Part shown: positions 1 through 5,416 of the stretch, piece by piece
Position numbering within the stretch: position 1 is the stretch's first letter
Layout of the letters: each line of letters opens with the position of its first letter
Source: Candidatus Falkowbacteria bacterium CG10_big_fil_rev_8_21_14_0_10_44_15
Lineage (GTDB): Bacteria > Patescibacteriota > Patescibacteriia > Patescibacteriales > XYC2-FULL-47-12
Direction of reading: 5' to 3'
DNA: 9,456 nt
Assembly: GCA_002773575.1 (NCBI GenBank)
Contig: PFAT01000019.1
Span: 647 to 10,102, forward strand
Notes under the pieces: model-generated
What the model was told of the DNA's origin: nothing
Databases searched by the model: none
Seen by the model: only the letters and a program-made list of their open reading frames with translations
Position numbers and translations under genes: made by a program

Positions 1-2064
1 GTAGTCAGCACGCCGCAAGCCGCGCAAAGATTATCTATTAGTTATCCGGTTGAAGGCCATAATATTCTCTCGCTTGGCGTCGCGTTTCAGTTGCATTCCC
101 AAGTGCCCTTAGAAGTTTCGCCTAATAACCCGAATTATACGATTACCGCCAGAGTGAATACTTTGAGTTTAACGAGCGGTCAAGCACAGATTGTAGTAAA
201 AGGAGTTAATGATGACGATAGTGAAGGCGCTGAATTAGCTGTTTTACCTCAAGCGGCGGGCATTGGGTGGAGCAGTAAATTTAGCCGGTTTGACACGGGG
301 CTTAATAATGTTAGTTATAAAAAAATAAAAATTATTATCAAAACTGTCCCGAACGGCACCCAGCAGGCGACCGGGGGTGCGTATGTTGACGATATTCAGA
401 TTAGGCCGACTTTGCAGACGCGGTTAGTAACGGCTGATAAGGCAGGCAGCACGAGCGCGGGCGATTACTGGTACGCCCAGCAGTCTTGCCGGCTGTATCC
501 GCAATCGGATTCGTTGTCTTGCGACTCCATTGACGATTCCGGCATCCGCCAGAAGGGCTGGTACGGATATTGTTTAGAGTACGACCGCTCGCCGGGGAAC
601 CCAAACGCTTGCCTGCTCTGGTGGCCGGTAAGCCAAGTCCGCGGCGACGGCGTGGACGAGCAGGTGGCGGCGTATACGGGTCGGGCGCCGGTGTATTATT
701 GTACGGAAATTAATGATAAGAGATATATAGGCATACCATCGGATTTTGAACATATATCTATGCCAGCTCGAATTCGTTGTGAAAGTACAGATAATAATGG
801 TTATTTTGATATTATACAATATAGAATATCAAATGGTGTTACAATAAGTACAGAAGAAAAAACAGGTAAATTTGGTGTTAATACTATAGAGGGTATGACC
901 CCAGTAGTTAATATACCAGGCTATGGAGATGTAGGTGGCAGTCAAGATAGACCAACCCTAGATGTAAATATTCCGCCATCATTTAGTATTAATGGTTTGA
1001 ATTACTATGATTTTACAAGGGTAGCACAAGTTACTTTAGCCAGTACAGATTGCGTTGCAGAAGAAGGTTCAACAATTAAAAGATTGCCTGGTGACGCAAT
1101 TAATTATCAAATTAATGTTTGTACAGCCTTAGTTCAGACAGTTAATCCGGTAGGCCAAAATAAAGTTTGGAATAGCAGAGTAAAGGAAGGCAGCGCGTAT
1201 AAATTATCCTGCACAGACGCACTCACTAATACTTCCAACCCACAATGCGCTTATCAGGATGACTTAGCACCTTTTGGTTCAATAGTTTATCCAGTGCCGG
1301 TTGATAATCCTACTCAATGGACGAGTAAAATAGCAGATAAAAATATTCCAATAATCGCGGAAGAGCCAAACGGGCAAGTAAGATTTCGTTACAACTTTCC
1401 TTTTGGCAGCGGCAGTGAAACTACGACTTTAGGGCAGCAGTTAAAAGGTATTTTTGCCAAGAGTTTTGGCGCTTGGCAATGGCAGTGGCCTGAACCAAAC
1501 AATAGTTTAGACAAAGGAGGATATCGTGTATTAGGTAGCTTTAATGACTGGAATCCGCCTACCACTCCTTGTAACAATGCTAACGGCCACGCTCTTACTA
1601 ATGGCATTAATACAAGTTATTGTGCTATTCAGCCGAGCGTAAATAATATACAAATTAATGGCCAAACTAGCAACGTTAATTTAACTACCGCTAATCCGCT
1701 CGCGCATTTAACTTTTACCTCGCAGGTTGACAGCGACCAATTGCCTTTGACCGAAATCCGCGTGAACTGGGGCGATGGCTATACCACATCAGTGTCCGGC
1801 GCTGAACTGCGGGGCAGACCGAGCCCAGATAATCCACATTCGTATTATCATGTATATGATTATTGGGATATAAAGAGTAAAGTTGATAGCCACAATGCCA
1901 GCGTTAATCCCACAACTTGTAGCACTGATAATATAGGGCAATATTGCCAAGTAAAGCCAGCCATTTGGGTTAAAGATAATTGGGGGTGGTACAGTAATGG
2001 TGGATTAAATATACTGCCGGCATCTCCTAATAGATTTGAAAATGGAATTTTAGTAAGGCCATAA
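1..2064 (+). CDS. Large secreted/surface protein, Cys-rich module plus PKD-like domain (5' partial)
   Basis: The frame is open from the first base, so the gene starts upstream; the TTG at 91 is only an internal codon. 687 residues are visible. Window residues ~1-135 look like the end of a beta-sandwich (jelly-roll, carbohydrate-binding-like) domain closing with GGAYVDDIQIRP. Residues ~155-235 form a Cys/Trp/Tyr-rich module (SCRLYPQSDSLSC, GWYGYCLEYDR, NACLLWWPV, PVYYC), probably disulfide-bonded outside the cell. I recall similar modules in large Parcubacteria surface proteins, unverified. Residues ~540-680 read as a PKD-like fold: DSDQLPL, WGDG near residue 590, HVYDYW, and VKDNWG near the C-terminus. 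No C-terminal anchor or sorting signal is visible. Likely role: an extracellular adhesin or an envelope part of the secretion apparatus encoded downstream (inference). Base composition changes sharply near position 700. A terminator follows the stop by about 60 bp. Confidence 0.8.
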   Translation, partial: VVSTPQAAQRLSISYPVEGHNILSLGVAFQLHSQVPLEVSPNNPNYTITARVNTLSLTSGQAQIVVKGVNDDDSEGAELAVLPQAAGIGWSSKFSRFDTGLNNVSYKKIKIIIKTVPNGTQQATGGAYVDDIQIRPTLQTRLVTADKAGSTSAGDYWYAQQSCRLYPQSDSLSCDSIDDSGIRQKGWYGYCLEYDRSPGNPNACLLWWPVSQVRGDGVDEQVAAYTGRAPVYYCTEINDKRYIGIPSDFEHISMPARIRCESTDNNGYFDIIQYRISNGVTISTEEKTGKFGVNTIEGMTPVVNIPGYGDVGGSQDRPTLDVNIPPSFSINGLNYYDFTRVAQVTLASTDCVAEEGSTIKRLPGDAINYQINVCTALVQTVNPVGQNKVWNSRVKEGSAYKLSCTDALTNTSNPQCAYQDDLAPFGSIVYPVPVDNPTQWTSKIADKNIPIIAEEPNGQVRFRYNFPFGSGSETTTLGQQLKGIFAKSFGAWQWQWPEPNNSLDKGGYRVLGSFNDWNPPTTPCNNANGHALTNGINTSYCAIQPSVNNIQINGQTSNVNLTTANPLAHLTFTSQVDSDQLPLTEIRVNWGDGYTTSVSGAELRGRPSPDNPHSYYHVYDYWDIKSKVDSHNASVNPTTCSTDNIGQYCQVKPAIWVKDNWGWYSNGGLNILPASPNRFENGILVRP

Positions 2065-2126
2065 TGCATTAAAGCATTAAAACAAGAAAACAAAAAAGCA
2101 AGAAAGAATTATATAGGTAAAAAAAG

Positions 2127-2155
2127 AGTTCCGGCAGCACTTGTCGGAACTTTTT
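2127..2155. terminator. Bidirectional intrinsic terminator between convergent genes
   Basis: A 10-bp stem (2127-2136 with 2142-2151, one G-T pair) encloses the loop GCACT. It is followed on the plus strand by TTTTT and preceded by a run of seven A, which becomes a U tract for minus-strand transcripts. It lies 62 bp after the stop of the surface-protein gene and 108 bp past the stop of the convergent minus-strand gene, so it can end both transcripts. Direction-independent function is inferred from the symmetry of the A and T flanks. Confidence 0.85.
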
Positions 2156-2171
2156 GTATGCGGAGTAAGTT

Positions 2172-2256
2172 TGTCATTCTGAACGGAGCGCAGCGGAGTG
2201 AAGAATCTACTACGAAATAGATCTTTCGCCCCGAGCAACTCGCGACTCAAGATGAA
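2172..2256. repeat. Palindromic dispersed repeat (TGTCATTCTGA-type)
   Basis: The non-coding block opens with TGTCATTCTGAACGGAGCG and ends with GCGACTCAAGATGA. The ends are imperfect inverted copies of each other (TCATTCTGA against TCATCTTGA on the other strand). An inner inverted pair, GAAGAATCT and AGATCTTTC, surrounds ACTACGAAAT. From memory this resembles a widespread intergenic repeat in many bacterial draft genomes, with the general form TGTCATTCTGA...GAATCT...AGAT...TCAGGATGACA. It occupies nearly all the space between the terminator and the stop of the minus-strand gene. A non-autonomous (MITE-like) nature is inferred. Confidence 0.6.
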
Positions 2257-2259
2257 AAA

Positions 2260-3561
2260 TCAAAAAGTATCTTTATTGACGACTCGGACCTGAATTTTGT
2301 CTATAGTGACAGAACCAGGCCCTACCACTTGGATAAGTGGTACTACTTTATTGGAGCGAGATTGGTGGCTGGCAGTAACGGTTTCCCACTCCCGTAAAGG
2401 ATGAGTAGTCAGATATTCCATCACCGGAGTAAGATTACCATTGGTGTCGGCATCAATTGCGCCGATAAAGATTTGTGCGGTAGCGTCTCCTTTTACGCCC
2501 ACGCTTACTCTCACTTCCTCGTTAGAAAAGACTTCTAACGGCCAGCGTAGATTAAAGAGAAGCAAGCTACCGCTATTTTCAGAAGCAGACAGCCGCAGGA
2601 TATAGTTTTGCCCCGAGCTGTTGATGGCGGAAGTAGAAACATCACCATCAGACTCTATTGATATTTGCGCCGGCGCAAGCCCCGCAAATGTGCCCGGCAC
2701 TTCAGTAATGCCATTGGCAGCTAAATCGCCATTGCTAATATCATTTTCATAAAGCATAAAACCTTCTCTAATTGGAGAATGGACAGGAGAAGGTGAAAGG
2801 GCAGGAGCAGGAGTGTTTGTTGGAGTTGGGGTTGGAGTAGGGACGGCAGTAGCGATAGCCGTAGGAGTTACGGTTACAGTTGGCGTTAACATTGCTCTGA
2901 CTATAAATGGGGGCAAAAGTTCATTAATAGCAATTAATTCTCCAAGCCCTCCTTTAATCAGACCTACGCCTTTTGCATACCAACTATGGCTATCATCTCC
3001 TTCGTCATTTGTGATATGGATATGAATAGTGTCTGTAAATGTACCGGCAGGCACTACAACTGTTTCCCCTAAGCCAATAACCTCAATGTTTTGAGACCAC
3101 GGTCTTGATAGATAAGCATATTCTCCAGGAATAAGCTCTCCAATGTGGGTGACAGTAACAGAGTTGATAACTGGTGACCCAACCCGTGGATTAACTGGCA
3201 ACATCAGTAAGCAGGGAGAGTAAATTATAGAATATTCTCTATCCAGCCGTTGATATTCAAATTGCCCAACTCCGATACTAGTTCTACCATATACCCTATT
3301 AGTTTTTTCTGATCCTGAATTGTCAAAGTAAAATTCATTTTTTTGAAATACATAACCTGTGCCAGCAGGGAAATCCCTGGTTTCAATTACTGTAACTTGG
3401 ACAACAGAATATCCTGGGGCTACATAAGTCCACATGCGCCCAACTTCCAACGGAAAATAATCATTTACATTAATCTCCGCCGCCTTAACATCAACGGCAG
3501 AAACAGCGGCAAACACCACCAACACGAATAACGCCAATATAATCTTCTGAATCATGTTCAT
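2260..3561 (-). CDS. Secreted two-domain protein with Thr-Pro linker, function unknown
   Basis: 433 aa from the ATG at 3561. This start was chosen because GGAGGA (3574-3569) sits 7 nt upstream and because translation from it opens directly with a signal peptide: MNMIQK, a hydrophobic core, then VKA|AE near residue 27. The frame extends 23 codons further upstream but that stretch lacks a ribosome site. There is no lipobox Cys, so the protein is probably exported and soluble or wall-associated. Residues ~30-225 resemble the secreted domain that begins YFPLxVGxxWTY and later shows VPAGTF and SWYAKGVGLIKGG; its function is not known to me. Residues ~226-263 are a Thr/Pro linker (VPTPTPTPTNTPAPA), typical of extracellular multidomain proteins. 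Residues ~267-429 look like an all-beta domain ending in VTIDKIQVRVV, possibly carbohydrate-binding. The gene is monocistronic and convergent to its left neighbour, with its own strong promoter. Confidence 0.85.
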   Translation of the reverse strand: MNMIQKIILALFVLVVFAAVSAVDVKAAEINVNDYFPLEVGRMWTYVAPGYSVVQVTVIETRDFPAGTGYVFQKNEFYFDNSGSEKTNRVYGRTSIGVGQFEYQRLDREYSIIYSPCLLMLPVNPRVGSPVINSVTVTHIGELIPGEYAYLSRPWSQNIEVIGLGETVVVPAGTFTDTIHIHITNDEGDDSHSWYAKGVGLIKGGLGELIAINELLPPFIVRAMLTPTVTVTPTAIATAVPTPTPTPTNTPAPALSPSPVHSPIREGFMLYENDISNGDLAANGITEVPGTFAGLAPAQISIESDGDVSTSAINSSGQNYILRLSASENSGSLLLFNLRWPLEVFSNEEVRVSVGVKGDATAQIFIGAIDADTNGNLTPVMEYLTTHPLREWETVTASHQSRSNKVVPLIQVVGPGSVTIDKIQVRVVNKDTF

Positions 3562-3568
3562 GATATAA

Positions 3569-3574
3569 TCCTCC
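3569..3574 (-). promoter_or_regulatory. Perfect Shine-Dalgarno GGAGGA deciding the start at 3561
   Basis: Minus-strand GGAGGA lies 7 nt before the ATG at 3561. It decides between the ATG at 3561, the in-frame ATG two codons later at 3555, and the longer frame from 3630. It is the only strong Shine-Dalgarno in front of any gene in this window. Confidence 0.8.
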
Positions 3575-3643
3575 GTTTCGCTTTTTTCAAGCGTTTTTTT
3601 TGTGCAGTATTTAATTGTCAAAAAGACCAATTTATGTATTTTT

Positions 3644-3672
3644 ATAATATACTATTTTTTTAATTTTGTCAA
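3644..3672 (-). promoter_or_regulatory. Sigma70-type promoter for the minus-strand secreted protein gene
   Basis: Read on the minus strand, TTGACA (3672-3667) is followed after exactly 17 bp by TATTAT (3649-3644). That is a perfect -35 box and a one-mismatch -10 box at optimal spacing. The predicted transcript starts near 3637, giving a leader of about 75 nt that includes the GGAGGA ribosome site. It is back to back with the plus-strand promoter at 3697-3726. Confidence 0.75.
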
Positions 3673-3696
3673 ATTTTTGCACGGTTGGGGCAACAG

Positions 3697-3726
3697 TTGG
3701 AGCAGAGGAGTAAAATATGTTATAAT
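3697..3726 (+). promoter_or_regulatory. Extended -10 promoter upstream of the ORF6N gene
   Basis: TGTTATAAT (3718-3726) is a consensus -10 box with the extended TG motif. TTGGAG (3697-3702) can act as a weak -35 at 18 bp spacing. Transcription would start near 3733, about 14 nt before the ATG at 3747, leaving a very short leader without a Shine-Dalgarno. It could drive the ORF6N gene, the GIY-YIG gene and the genes from 4577 onward, since no terminator is visible between them. Confidence 0.6.
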
Positions 3727-3746
3727 TAATGTGTTGACAACTAACA

Positions 3747-4217
3747 ATGCAAGCGCTAATTCCGTTAGAAAAAGTTGAAGATAAAATACTGCTTATCAGA
3801 GGTCAAAAAGTCATGTTAGATAGTGACTTAGCTTTTTTATATAATATAGAAACTAAAATATTAGTACAGGCAGTTAAGAGAAATAAAGAGCGTTTTCCAG
3901 AAGAATTTATGTTTCAGTTAACATCAAAAGAATTTGAAAACTTGAGGTCACAATTTGTGACCTCAAGTTGGGGCGGCAGACGCTATTTACCTTTCGCCTT
4001 TACGGAATACGGAGTAGTAATGTTGTCTAGCGTATTAAAAAGCAGAAAAGCTATAGCCATAAACATTAACATCGTAAAAGCATTTATTAAGTTAAGAGAA
4101 TTAGCTTTTTCTTATAAAGATTTGGCGCGTAAGTTATGGGAACTGGAAGATTCACCCCGTGAAATAAATTTTAAATTTTTTCAATGTAAATATGTTATAT
4201 GTTTATGTTTTGCGTAG
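3747..4217 (+). CDS. ORF6N-domain DNA-binding protein, 3' end displaced by insertion
   Basis: The ORF6N domain (Pfam PF10543, a phage-associated predicted DNA-binding domain) is recognised by VEDKILLIRGQKVMLDSDLA, then VKRNKERFPEEFMFQLT, SSWGGRRYLPFAFTEYGVV and MLSSVLKSRKAIAININIVKAF (residues ~10-115). Usual proteins of this kind run about 170-190 residues and end in a helix with a KY-HD-I motif. Here native sequence stops at Asp135. The following 21 residues (SPREINFKFFQ...) come from the GIY-YIG element, and the frame ends inside that gene with a 26-bp overlap. The missing tail lies at 4445-4564. The start at 3747 follows an in-frame TGA at 3735; no Shine-Dalgarno is present. The DNA-binding domain is intact, so the shortened protein may still bind DNA. 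Biological role in these genomes is unknown; transcriptional or phage-related control is a family-level guess. Confidence 0.85.
   Translation: MQALIPLEKVEDKILLIRGQKVMLDSDLAFLYNIETKILVQAVKRNKERFPEEFMFQLTSKEFENLRSQFVTSSWGGRRYLPFAFTEYGVVMLSSVLKSRKAIAININIVKAFIKLRELAFSYKDLARKLWELEDSPREINFKFFQCKYVICLCFA
3939..3969. repeat. Perfect 31-bp palindrome inside the ORF6N coding sequence
   Basis: Left arm AACTTGAGGTCACAA (3939-3953) and right arm TTGTGACCTCAAGTT (3955-3969) are exact inverted complements around the single central T3954. It encodes residues 65-74, around ENLRSQFVTSS of the ORF6N protein. A 15-bp perfect arm is not expected by chance in a window of this size. It could be an operator for autoregulation by the encoded DNA-binding protein, an RNA hairpin, or a coding constraint. 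Confidence 0.9.
4154..4167 (+). repeat. Left terminal inverted repeat of the GIY-YIG element
   Basis: ACCCCGTGAAATAA is the exact inverse complement of 4431-4444. Extended outward to 4150 it matches 17 of 18 positions (mismatch C4153 against A4445). With two flanking bases it is also a small palindrome of its own, TTCAC-CCC-GTGAA (4151-4163). Confidence 0.85.
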
Positions 4218-4446
4218 CCAGAAAGACAAGAAATTATATGTTGGTTTTACAAAAAATTTAAAATTAAGATTTGAGCAGCACTGTAAAGGATTATGCGAGT
4301 CAACAAAAAACAGAAGGCCATTGATTTTAATATACTATGAAGCTTGTTTGGAACAGCAAGACGCTACGCATAGAGAAAAGTATTTAAAAACAACCTATGG
4401 CGGCAGATATTTAAAAAGCAGGCTCAAATCTTATTTCACGGGGTAA
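4192..4446 (+). CDS. GIY-YIG family endonuclease (small, UvrC-like domain only)
   Basis: 84 aa, essentially one GIY-YIG nuclease domain (Pfam PF01541), of the short stand-alone type usually about 80-95 residues long. Visible motifs: YVYVLRS (residues 3-9, the GIY strand), LYVGFT (15-20, the YIG strand), LKLRFEQH with the likely catalytic Arg26, and HREKYLK with the likely metal-binding Glu62. All expected catalytic positions are present, so the enzyme should be active. It would cut or nick DNA; its target is unknown. No DNA-binding extension is present. The ATG lacks a Shine-Dalgarno and overlaps the truncated ORF6N frame by 26 bp, which may allow coupled translation. The last residues YFTG are encoded by the right inverted repeat, and the TAA stop is made from the last element base plus two bases of the host gene. 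It is the only gene of the element. Confidence 0.9.
   Translation: MLYVYVLRSQKDKKLYVGFTKNLKLRFEQHCKGLCESTKNRRPLILIYYEACLEQQDATHREKYLKTTYGGRYLKSRLKSYFTG
4431..4444 (-). repeat. Right terminal inverted repeat of the GIY-YIG element
   Basis: TTATTTCACGGGGT, exact inverse complement of 4154-4167. It encodes the C-terminus (YFTG) of the nuclease and contributes the T of its stop codon, so the end of the gene and the end of the element coincide. Its outer arm is GTAAA where a perfect local palindrome would read GTGAA. Confidence 0.85.
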
Positions 4447-4564
4447 ATACAGCGGGCATGACAAAAAAATTCAAGAGATATTTGCGGCTTTGCGCGGGCT
4501 GGCTAATAAGCCGCCGGAAATTCAAAATACCAAAGAGATTGGATTTCAGTGTAAGAGAAAATAA
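4445..4564 (+). pseudogene. Severed C-terminal end of the ORF6N gene
   Basis: An open frame without its own start encodes 39 residues, beginning KYSGHDKKIQEIFAALRG and ending KEIGFQCKRK before TAA at 4562. This is the C-terminal part usual for ORF6N proteins: a KY-HD-I helix, then a proline-bearing linker (NKPPE), then an IGF motif. It is in a different frame from the N-terminal part at 3747, and removing the intervening 293 bp brings both into one frame. It lies immediately after the GIY-YIG stop and 12 bp before the next gene. Confidence 0.8.
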
Positions 4565-4576
4565 AAATTAATTTTT

Positions 4577-5392
4577 ATGCCCGAAGCCGGAATAATGACC
4601 ATTGACGATTTGCTGAATAAGCCCCAACTTACGGGAGCGCAGGCGCAGTTGGGAGAGCGGCGTTTGCGGCAGCGGCGGCAGAACGCCCGGCAAAAAACGC
4701 AAAAGCCCAAGACTCCAAGATTCCAAGATTCCAAGTTGCAAGATTTCAATACGCCCCTCGCTAACCCTTCCCGCGATACTGCGGCAAGGGAGGAAGACGG
4801 GCTCTCCCCCTTAACAAGGGGGAGATCAGAAGGGGGTCAGGAGGAGCCGCGCGAAAATGTTTTGGAAAATAAAGAACAAGAACAGCAAGCCGGCGCGAGC
4901 TTGCGCGAACGGGTAATGCAGGCCAAAGCCAAAGAACAAGAAGACAAGCTGCAAGATTCCAAGTCTCAAACTGACAAGGCGGGCGCGGGGGCAAAATTCA
5001 GCACTAGCGCCCTGCTCAAAGCGTCCTGGCTTAACTTGATTGATTCGTTCGGAGCGACTTTAATTTATATCAACATCCACGTATTTTTGCGCTGGGTTCT
5101 GGGCGAAAAATTTTTTTGCAAATTAGGCGAGGAGTGGGTGCCGAAGCAGGCGGAAGCGGCTGCGGGACAAGCGGGCAAGGCCGTAAGTAAAAATGCGGGA
5201 ATTGTGGAGGCAATGGTGTTAATCGTGTTGGACTTAATTGCGGGGGCGGTGATAATTGGAGCGTTGAGTTTAATAGTAATGATAGTTACTTGGATGGGCG
5301 AGAGCTGGTGGGGGAAATTGACAATGCTTTGGCAAGCTCTTTGGGGCTTGGGCTGGGGAGCAGTTAAAGTATTAGTAGATTTGTTTTCATAA
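4577..5392 (+). CDS. Conserved CPR-type membrane protein, likely partner of the VirB6-like protein
   Basis: 271 aa. Residues ~7-36 carry a short motif (MTIDDLLNKPQLTGAQ) and a basic Arg-rich stretch. Residues ~40-100 are low-complexity and come from dispersed repeat DNA. Residues ~100-140 are charged and Gln/Lys-rich, probably cytoplasmic. The C-terminal half is membrane-bound: SWLNLIDSFGATLIYINIHVFLRW (~150-173), then a conserved-looking GEKFFCKLGEEW loop, a long hydrophobic segment (~208-240) and an amphipathic Trp-rich end (~248-270). From memory this C-terminal part recurs in Parcubacteria next to the VirB6-like gene; I know no experimental function. It precedes that gene by 24 bp. Two in-frame ATGs (4577, 4595) are possible starts and neither has a Shine-Dalgarno. 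Role in a type IV secretion or pilus machine is inferred from context. Confidence 0.8.
   Translation: MPEAGIMTIDDLLNKPQLTGAQAQLGERRLRQRRQNARQKTQKPKTPRFQDSKLQDFNTPLANPSRDTAAREEDGLSPLTRGRSEGGQEEPRENVLENKEQEQQAGASLRERVMQAKAKEQEDKLQDSKSQTDKAGAGAKFSTSALLKASWLNLIDSFGATLIYINIHVFLRWVLGEKFFCKLGEEWVPKQAEAAAGQAGKAVSKNAGIVEAMVLIVLDLIAGAVIIGALSLIVMIVTWMGESWWGKLTMLWQALWGLGWGAVKVLVDLFS
4709..4748 (+). repeat. CCAAGATT-type short tandem repeat within a gene
   Basis: The string CCAAGACTCCAAGATTCCAA continues with another ATTCCAAG and then TTGCAAGATTTCAA. The 8-base unit CAAGATTC recurs with small changes. A related piece (GCAAGATTCCAAGTCTCAAA, 4950-4969) reappears about 240 bp later in the same gene. Such strings are usually intergenic filler; here they are translated as PRFQDSKLQDF and KLQDSKSQ. 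Confidence 0.7.
4765..4824. repeat. Two hairpin-forming repeats (CCCTTCCCGC and CTCCCCCTT) within a gene
   Basis: Hairpin A: CCCTT-C-CCGC (4765-4774), loop GATACT, GCGG-C-AAGGG (4781-4790), with one C-C mismatch. Hairpin B: CTCCCCCTT (4804-4812), loop AAC, AAGGGGGAG (4816-4824), a perfect 9-bp stem. GC-rich sequence of this sort (a Pro-rich dispersed repeat) commonly lies between genes. Here it is read through in frame and encodes a disordered piece of the 271-aa protein. Confidence 0.75.
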
Positions 5393-5416
5393 ACAATTTA
5401 TCAAACAAACACTACA

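Larger units (their letters stand above)
4152..4444 (+). mobile_element. Minimal GIY-YIG element inserted in the ORF6N gene
   Basis: The 293-bp segment has inverted ends and almost nothing inside but one GIY-YIG gene. Deleting 4152-4444 joins GAT (4149-4151) to AAA (4445) and restores a single ORF6N frame reading WELED-KYSGHDKKI, 174 codons in all, which fits the family. Exact borders may shift by a base or a few, because the repeats extend imperfectly to 4150 and 4448, and no clear target duplication is seen. There is no room for a group I or II intron ribozyme and no transposase, so movement by homing or by help in trans is inferred. Confidence 0.7.

Noticed and set aside
91..93. TTG as start codon of the surface-protein gene
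   Set aside because: The same frame is open to position 1 with protein-like sequence in keeping with what follows, so the true start is upstream.
2813..3025. Plus-strand 70-aa frame with Val-Gly repeats
   Set aside because: It is the antisense shadow of the Thr-Pro linker of the minus-strand gene.
3579..3600. Plus-strand intrinsic terminator (CGCTT-TTTTC-AAGCG then a T run)
   Set aside because: The stem is only 5 bp with weak stability and no plus-strand transcript ends there; probably chance within the AT-rich leader of the minus gene.
3562..3630. Longer N-terminus of the minus-strand gene from 3630
   Set aside because: It would place 23 polar residues before a clear signal peptide, overlap the predicted transcript start, and ignore the perfect ribosome site before 3561.
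4152..4444. Group I or II intron with a homing endonuclease
   Set aside because: The segment is only 293 bp and 255 bp of the region is the nuclease gene, leaving no room for a ribozyme core; the ends are inverted repeats and not intron-like.
4401..4564. The 39-codon frame after the nuclease as an independent small gene
   Set aside because: It has no start codon and its sequence is the usual C-terminal end of ORF6N proteins, in the right order and strand.
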